A DNA stretch of 64,000 nt from contig NZ_FOFN01000005.1 of the NCBI RefSeq assembly GCF_900111025.1, positions 1 through 64,000 on the forward strand, in the 5' to 3' direction. This stretch comes from Hyunsoonleella jejuensis. Lineage in GTDB: Bacteria > Bacteroidota > Bacteroidia > Flavobacteriales > Flavobacteriaceae. Position 1 is the first letter of the stretch, and each line of letters starts with the position of its first letter. The notes under the pieces are model-generated. The model saw nothing but the letters and a program-made list of their open reading frames with translations, was not told where the DNA came from and searched no databases. Below, piece after piece: positions 58,678 through 64,000 of the stretch. The position numbers and the translations under genes are program-made.

Positions 58678-61623
58678 ATGAAAACAAAGACTCAAAAATT
58701 ACTGTTTTTCCTTATGCTGCTGCCTGTATTTATGTTTGGGCAAAGTGTTGTTAAAGGAACAGTAACGGAACAAGCTACCTCCATCCCGCTTCCAGGGGTA
58801 AACGTCATTATAAAGGGCACCACTACTGGAACCACCACCGATTTTGATGGGAACTATCAGATTGAGGCAAACAATGGGGATACACTAGTATTCTCTTATG
58901 TTGGCTATGCTACTCAAGAAATAACCTATTCCGGTCAATCCTCTTTAGATGTACAACTAGCTGAAGATGCCGCACAATTAGATGAAGTAGTAGTAATTGG
59001 TTATGGTACAACCACGAGAAAAGACGCCACCGGTTCTGTTGAAGCTATTACTTCAGAAGGATTTACTAAAGGTAATATTGTAACTCCTGAAAACTTAATT
59101 AATGGTCGTATTGCGGGTGTTAGTGTTAACACAAGTGGTGCCCCAGGTTCTGGATCTCAAATTAGAATTCGTGGTGGCGCATCTATTAATGGCTCCAACG
59201 ATCCTTTAATTATAATAGATGGCTTACCAATTGACAATAACGGTGTTACAGGATCTAGAGGTGTTCTAGCATCTATTAACCCGAATGATATTGATTCGTT
59301 TTCTGTATTGAAAGATGCATCGGCAACTGCTATTTATGGTTCTCGAGCTTCCAACGGTGTAATTATAATTGTAACTAAAAAAGGTAAATCAAAATTCAGT
59401 GCCACTTACGATACGCAATATGCTTTCGGTGAAGTTACCAACACCGTAGATGTGTTTTCTGCTGATGCCTACAGACAGCTAATAGCATCTCAACCAATAA
59501 ACGGAGCGACTATAGATGAAAGTCTCTTAGGAGACGCAAGTACAAACTGGCAAAATGAGATATTTAGAAGTACCGTTTCCTCACAACATAATATATCGAT
59601 GCAAGGAGCGCTATTTAAGGTGTTGCCAGCTCGATTCACTTTTGGTGTTGTAGACCAGGAAGGAGCGTTAAAAACATCTAAATTCGAAAGAAGAAACTTA
59701 AGTTTAGCGTTAAACCCAACATTTTTTGACGATCATTTAAAGGTGAATTTAAACGCCAATTTTGCTTTTGAGGACAACCGTTTTGCAGATGCCGGACAAA
59801 TTGGTGCCGCTATGCGTTACGACCCCACTCAACCTGTATTTGATGCTTCATCACCTTTTGGTGGATTTTACCAACACAGAAATGGCACCCAAATAGCCAA
59901 CGGAACTAATAATCCAGTTGCTCAACTTTTACAAAGAACAAATTTAGGTGATGCTAATAGATTGTTTGGGAATTTGAATTTTGACTATAAATTTCACTTC
60001 TTACCAGAACTTAAAGCAGTTATAAACCTTGGTTATGACAGAACCGAGGCAAAAGGGCTTGACAGAAGAGATAGACTACAAGCTACAACAGATCAAGATA
60101 TTTTATTCAAAGGTGAGTTTAGAGAAAATACTCAGGAACGTACCAATGAACTCTTTGATGGTTATCTTAACTATAAAAAAGATTTAGATAATTTAGGTTT
60201 GGATATAACCGCAGGTTACTCCTATCAAAGATTCACCAACAGCGGTAAAAATGGTAGAAATATTACAGATCCATTGAGTGTTGATGATTTCTATGCAGAC
60301 CCAGATGTAGTGCTTATAGGATTCTTTGGTAGAGCCAATTTCTCATTAAACGATAAATATGCATTAACATTAACTTACAGACGTGACGGTACATCACGTT
60401 TTAGCAAAGAAAACCAATGGGGCGATTTCCCTGCTGCTGCTTTCGCTTGGACAATTAGTGATGAAGATTTTATGAAAGATTCTAGCACGTTTTCAAACTT
60501 AAAACTACGTTTAGGATATGGTATTACTGGTCAGCAGTCGGTAAATGAAAGAGATATTTTCTTAAACCGATACCGAGGTGGTAGACCAGATTCTCAGTTT
60601 CAATTCGGAAATCAAGTCATCCAATCTTTAATTGCTTCAGAAATCAATCCGGATTTGAAGTGGGAAGAAACAACTACTATGGAAGTTGGTATAGACTATG
60701 GCCTATTTAATAACAAAATATCAGGTTCCTTAAACTTCTTCCAAAAAAATTCAACCGATCTATTATTTACTGCTGCTGTTCCTGATGGTGCTAACTTTAC
60801 TAATAGTATTATTCAAAATATTGGTGAGTTACAAATTCAAGGTTTAGAATTTTCGGTAAATACCGATGTGATTAAAACCGACGACCTAAAAGTTGATTTC
60901 AACTTTAATGCCACTTTACTGGACAGAGAAATGAAAGAATTAGCGCTCGGACAAGATGTTAGAACTGGCGGTATTAGCGGTGGAACAGGAAATAATATTC
61001 AAATTCACCGTGAAGGAGAAGCCCCGAATTCTTTTTACGTTTTTAAACAATTATATGATACTAACGGAAGACCAATTGAAGGCGCTTACGCTGATTTAAA
61101 TGGCGATAATATTATTAATGATAATGACCGTTACGTTAAGGAAAATCCTGGAGCGAATGCCATTTTCGGATTCCAATCTAACGTATTTTACAGAAACTTT
61201 GACTTTGCATTTAACCTAAGAGCAAACCTTGGAAACTACGTATATAACAACGTTCAATCCTCAAGAGCTCAATATGAGTTATTACTTGATAACGCCGTTT
61301 TAGGAAATATTCCAACCACTGTCTTAGATACTGGATTCCAAAGAACTGCTGATGTTATTATTTCAGATATTTTTATTGAAAATGCCTCTTTTTTAAGAAT
61401 GGATAATATCACTTTAGGATACACCTTTAATGATATTTCTAAAATGCTAAAAAGTGTTAGAATATGGGGTGGCGTGCAAAACGTATTCACAATCACTAAT
61501 TATAGTGGTTTGGACCCTGAAGTAACTGATAACGACTCAGACCTTACGCTTACATTAGGTATAGATAATGTAGTATATCCAAGACCAAGAACTGTATTGG
61601 TGGGAGCTAACATTAAATTTTAA
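58678..61623 (+). CDS. susC: SusC/RagA-family TonB-linked outer-membrane transporter
   Basis: The 981-residue protein has a signal peptide (cleavage near FGQS, residue 22) and a carboxypeptidase-regulatory-like domain (GTVTEQATSIPLPGVNVIIK to about residue 105). The SusC DEVVVIGYGT linker and TonB-dependent plug follow (GRIAGVSVNTSGAPGSG, SVLKDASATAIYGSRASNGV), then a 22-strand barrel ending in VLVGANIKF. It forms the import channel under a SusD lid and moves malto-oligosaccharides across the outer membrane using TonB energy. Substrate is inferred from the surrounding GH13, GH97 and GH65 genes. susD follows 10 bp later. Confidence 0.97.
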   Translation: MKTKTQKLLFFLMLLPVFMFGQSVVKGTVTEQATSIPLPGVNVIIKGTTTGTTTDFDGNYQIEANNGDTLVFSYVGYATQEITYSGQSSLDVQLAEDAAQLDEVVVIGYGTTTRKDATGSVEAITSEGFTKGNIVTPENLINGRIAGVSVNTSGAPGSGSQIRIRGGASINGSNDPLIIIDGLPIDNNGVTGSRGVLASINPNDIDSFSVLKDASATAIYGSRASNGVIIIVTKKGKSKFSATYDTQYAFGEVTNTVDVFSADAYRQLIASQPINGATIDESLLGDASTNWQNEIFRSTVSSQHNISMQGALFKVLPARFTFGVVDQEGALKTSKFERRNLSLALNPTFFDDHLKVNLNANFAFEDNRFADAGQIGAAMRYDPTQPVFDASSPFGGFYQHRNGTQIANGTNNPVAQLLQRTNLGDANRLFGNLNFDYKFHFLPELKAVINLGYDRTEAKGLDRRDRLQATTDQDILFKGEFRENTQERTNELFDGYLNYKKDLDNLGLDITAGYSYQRFTNSGKNGRNITDPLSVDDFYADPDVVLIGFFGRANFSLNDKYALTLTYRRDGTSRFSKENQWGDFPAAAFAWTISDEDFMKDSSTFSNLKLRLGYGITGQQSVNERDIFLNRYRGGRPDSQFQFGNQVIQSLIASEINPDLKWEETTTMEVGIDYGLFNNKISGSLNFFQKNSTDLLFTAAVPDGANFTNSIIQNIGELQIQGLEFSVNTDVIKTDDLKVDFNFNATLLDREMKELALGQDVRTGGISGGTGNNIQIHREGEAPNSFYVFKQLYDTNGRPIEGAYADLNGDNIINDNDRYVKENPGANAIFGFQSNVFYRNFDFAFNLRANLGNYVYNNVQSSRAQYELLLDNAVLGNIPTTVLDTGFQRTADVIISDIFIENASFLRMDNITLGYTFNDISKMLKSVRIWGGVQNVFTITNYSGLDPEVTDNDSDLTLTLGIDNVVYPRPRTVLVGANIKF

Positions 61624-61633
61624 AAAAACAACT

Positions 61634-63235
61634 ATGAAAACAAGATTTAAAATGCACAAAACAATTGGGGTATTATTCCTCTTTATCGTTACACTTGTTT
61701 CTTGTACCGATGACTTGAACATTACACCTAACGATGATCAAACTGTTTTAAGCGAGAACCTCTTTGAAGATGAAGGCGCTTACAAACAGGTGTTAGCAGG
61801 TATTTATGCGAATTTAGCACTAACAGGAACTGATGGTCCAGAAAGCTCTAATCTAAAGAATATTGATGCTGGTACCAGTCAATTTGGACGTGTGTTGTTA
61901 TACACACAAACGCTCTCTGCGGATCAAATGATTTGGTCTTATGAGAACGATCCTGGAACACGTGAAATTCAACGAAATATCTGGACAGCTCAAAACCCTT
62001 TACTATTAGGTATGTTTAGTAGAGCTCACTTATCTGTAGCTTTAGCAAACAATTTTTTACGAGAAACTACAGATGAAAAATTAAATGCAAGAAATGTCTC
62101 TAACGCAACAAGAAGTGATATAGCAGAATTTAGAGCCGAAGCAAGATTAATGAGAGCTATGGCATACTACTACATGATGGATTTGTTTGGAAAAGCAAAT
62201 TTTGCAGATGAAACTACTCCTATAAATGCGCAACCAGAAGTTTATGACAGGACTCAATTATTCACGTTTATAGAATCTGAATTAATAGATATTGAGGATG
62301 ATTTGGTTGCAGCTAGACAAAATGAGTACGGAAGAGCAGATAGAGGTGTAGCACAAATGATTCTAGCTAAAATTTACTTAAATGCAGAAGTATATATAAA
62401 AGAACCTAAATATATGGAATGCATTACCTATTGTGAAAAGATTATCTCAGGTGGTTATGACCTTGCCGATAATTACTTACACAACTTTATGGCCGACAAC
62501 AATACCAATTCTGCTACTAAGGAAATTATTTTCCCGATTGTATCAGATGGTGCAACTACGCAAAATTATGGTCCTACCACGGTTATGATTAATGGCTCTG
62601 TTGGAAGTCTAGAAAAGAATGGCGATGAAGTTGGTGTTGGAACTGAAGGTTGGGGTGGCGCTCTTAGAGTGCGTAAGCAATTTGCTGATCTTTGGGGACC
62701 AGCATTCGCAGATGACGACAGAAACACGCTAATTTCAGCAGATAGACCAATCGATATTCCAGACATCTCTGATAAGGATACTGGTTACGTTATTCAGAAG
62801 TACTCTAATGCAACTTCTACTGGAGGTTTTGGCGTAGACAAAACTTTTGTTGATACCGATTTCCCATTGTTTAGACTTGCAGATGTGTATCTTATGTATG
62901 CTGAAGCACACCTAAGAGGTGGTGGTGGTAGTTTAGCAACTGCTGTTGGTTATATCAATAATTTAAGAACAAGAGCAAACAATCCAAGCACTATTGCTTC
63001 TGGAGATTTAACTTTAGATTTTGTTCTAGACGAGAGAGCTCGCGAGCTACACTGGGAAGCACATAGAAGACAAGATTTAATTAGATATGGCCGATTTACT
63101 GGCGGAAATTATAACTGGGCTTGGAAAGGTAATGGTAGTAATGGTATTGCAATACCTTCACATTTCAACCTATATCCTATTCCCGTAGGAAGTATGGCTG
63201 CAAATCCAAACCTAACTCAAAACCCAGGATACTAA
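61634..63235 (+). CDS. susD: SusD/RagB-family starch-binding lipoprotein
   Basis: The 533-residue protein has a lipobox (LVSC, Cys24) and an outer-surface lipoprotein prediction. The SusD fold has TPR-like helices in its first half (AEFRAEARLMRAMAYYYMMD) and the conserved LDERARELHWEAHRRQDLIRYGRF near the C-terminus. It ends in NLYPIPVGSMAANPNLTQNPGY, matching the usual SusD ending. It captures glucans and forms the lid of the SusC channel. It lies between susC and the susE-like gene. Confidence 0.96.
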   Translation: MKTRFKMHKTIGVLFLFIVTLVSCTDDLNITPNDDQTVLSENLFEDEGAYKQVLAGIYANLALTGTDGPESSNLKNIDAGTSQFGRVLLYTQTLSADQMIWSYENDPGTREIQRNIWTAQNPLLLGMFSRAHLSVALANNFLRETTDEKLNARNVSNATRSDIAEFRAEARLMRAMAYYYMMDLFGKANFADETTPINAQPEVYDRTQLFTFIESELIDIEDDLVAARQNEYGRADRGVAQMILAKIYLNAEVYIKEPKYMECITYCEKIISGGYDLADNYLHNFMADNNTNSATKEIIFPIVSDGATTQNYGPTTVMINGSVGSLEKNGDEVGVGTEGWGGALRVRKQFADLWGPAFADDDRNTLISADRPIDIPDISDKDTGYVIQKYSNATSTGGFGVDKTFVDTDFPLFRLADVYLMYAEAHLRGGGGSLATAVGYINNLRTRANNPSTIASGDLTLDFVLDERARELHWEAHRRQDLIRYGRFTGGNYNWAWKGNGSNGIAIPSHFNLYPIPVGSMAANPNLTQNPGY

Positions 63236-63251
63236 AAACTAAATAATATTA

Positions 63252-64000
63252 ATGATGATGAAAATTTTAAAACGAATTTCAGCTTTTAGCATAATTGGGT
63301 TAGTTCTAATATTCCTAAATTCATGCGATGATAATTCTGATACATTCACAATATCAGCGCCAAACGCACCTGTTTTGGCTGACTTGCAGATAACGCAAAT
63401 AGAGTTGGATGCTACAAATACTGGAAATCCCGCTCTTGCATTAAACTGGTCTGAGTCTGATTACGGACAACCAACAGCGGTTAATTATGCTGTACAATTC
63501 TCTATGGATGACGCCTTTACCTCTCCTGTAACCGCTACAAGTGTTACGGGCACAAGTGCCATAACTTTATCAGTTGGAGAATTAAATTCAGCTGCAGGCA
63601 ATGCAGGACTAAATCCATTTGAATGGGCCACTTTATACACAAGAGTTGTTGCTTCATTAGGTACCCAAAATAGTGAACCAATTACTTCAAATGTATTACA
63701 ATTTGATGTTTACCCATTCTACAACTATGTTTTTAATGATTACTACTTGGTTGGTGATGCTACTGCTCCTGGATGGAATAATAACAATAACAACCCCGCC
63801 CTATTTCGAGACGAAAACAATCCAAATGTATTCTATTACACAGGAAGGTTTGCTGAAAATGGCCATTTTAAAGTATTACAAGCAAAAGGCTTATGGCAAC
63901 CACAATGGGGAACAGATGATGGCACAACCGTAGGTGCTAATCCAGGTGGAGGCAGTGATCCAGAAAGATTTCCATATGGCGGAGGTGACGGGATCCCTGA
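63252..64000 (+). CDS. susE: SusE-like outer-membrane starch-binding lipoprotein (truncated by window)
   Basis: The open frame begins with three in-frame ATGs (63252, 63255, 63258) and runs to the window end with no stop. The leader ends in a lipobox (LNSC, Cys25). A SusE N-terminal domain follows, with PNAPVLADLQITQIELDATN and LNWSESDYGQPTAVNYAVQF, then a SusE/SusF starch-binding module type start, YYLVGDATAPGWNNNN. Tyr, Trp and Asn-rich loops are typical of such modules. It would hold starch at the cell surface. The gene is the third of the susCDE operon, 17 bp after susD. Confidence 0.88.
   Translation, partial: MMMKILKRISAFSIIGLVLIFLNSCDDNSDTFTISAPNAPVLADLQITQIELDATNTGNPALALNWSESDYGQPTAVNYAVQFSMDDAFTSPVTATSVTGTSAITLSVGELNSAAGNAGLNPFEWATLYTRVVASLGTQNSEPITSNVLQFDVYPFYNYVFNDYYLVGDATAPGWNNNNNNPALFRDENNPNVFYYTGRFAENGHFKVLQAKGLWQPQWGTDDGTTVGANPGGGSDPERFPYGGGDGIP

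Noticed and set aside
63673-63933. 86-residue plus-strand frame in the last gene
   Set aside because: It is out of frame with the SusE-like reading frame that starts at 63252 and continues to the window end.

Overview
The window is chromosomal DNA of a low-GC marine-type Bacteroidota, most likely family Flavobacteriaceae. The evidence is SusC/SusD outer-membrane proteins, a Bacteroidota-type porin, GSCFA, DUF1573 and DUF4230 proteins, TAnnTTTG promoter boxes, and tightly packed AT-rich genes whose product types and order are typical of the family. The genus cannot be fixed from the sequence alone. I see no tRNA, rRNA, CRISPR array, prophage or insertion sequence.

Bases 1-24300 are mainly housekeeping: a porin, rnhB, a nucleoid-associated protein, a PPK2 polyphosphate kinase, lipB, a membrane-anchored LuxR-type regulator with a DUF1573 protein and an unusual thioredoxin, lysS, hemL, a LysM glucosaminidase lipoprotein, a D-cysteine desulfhydrase/ACC deaminase homologue, an aromatic amino acid hydroxylase and an enoyl-CoA hydratase. 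Several very small genes lie between them (YqaE/Pmp3-like, DUF5522-like and one frameshifted candidate).

Bases 24300-44930 hold a TPR histidine kinase with a NarL-type response regulator, a PQQ-like propeller protein, a GSCFA protein, alaS, an M23 peptidase with a MerR regulator, a LemA-TPM-TPM cluster, a DsbD-N/TlpA pair, the GTPase genes der and era, and an FKBP isomerase lipoprotein.

Bases 45131-64000 are an alpha-glucan (starch/maltodextrin) utilization locus. A minus-strand operon encodes, in order of transcription, an MFS sugar importer, beta-phosphoglucomutase, a GH65 phosphorylase, a GH97 alpha-glucosidase and three GH13 enzymes. A LacI-type regulator lies just upstream of it. Diverging from the regulator is susC-susD-susE, with susE cut by the window end. 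A perfect 16-bp palindrome typical of LacI-family operators sits between the regulator and susC. The inferred pathway is: glucan capture and import by SusC/D/E, hydrolysis by lipid-anchored or secreted GH13 and GH97 enzymes, maltose uptake by the MFS protein, phosphorolysis to beta-glucose-1-phosphate plus glucose by GH65, and conversion to glucose-6-phosphate by PgmB.

No clearly new multi-gene system was found. The leads most worth checking are the GC-rich structured element at the left edge, two probable frameshifted small genes, promoter boxes that almost touch start codons, an inverted repeat around the lipB promoter, and the operator architecture of the glucan locus. Several starts were moved from TTG/GTG to internal ATG codons where these lead into a signal peptide or the conserved N-terminus.
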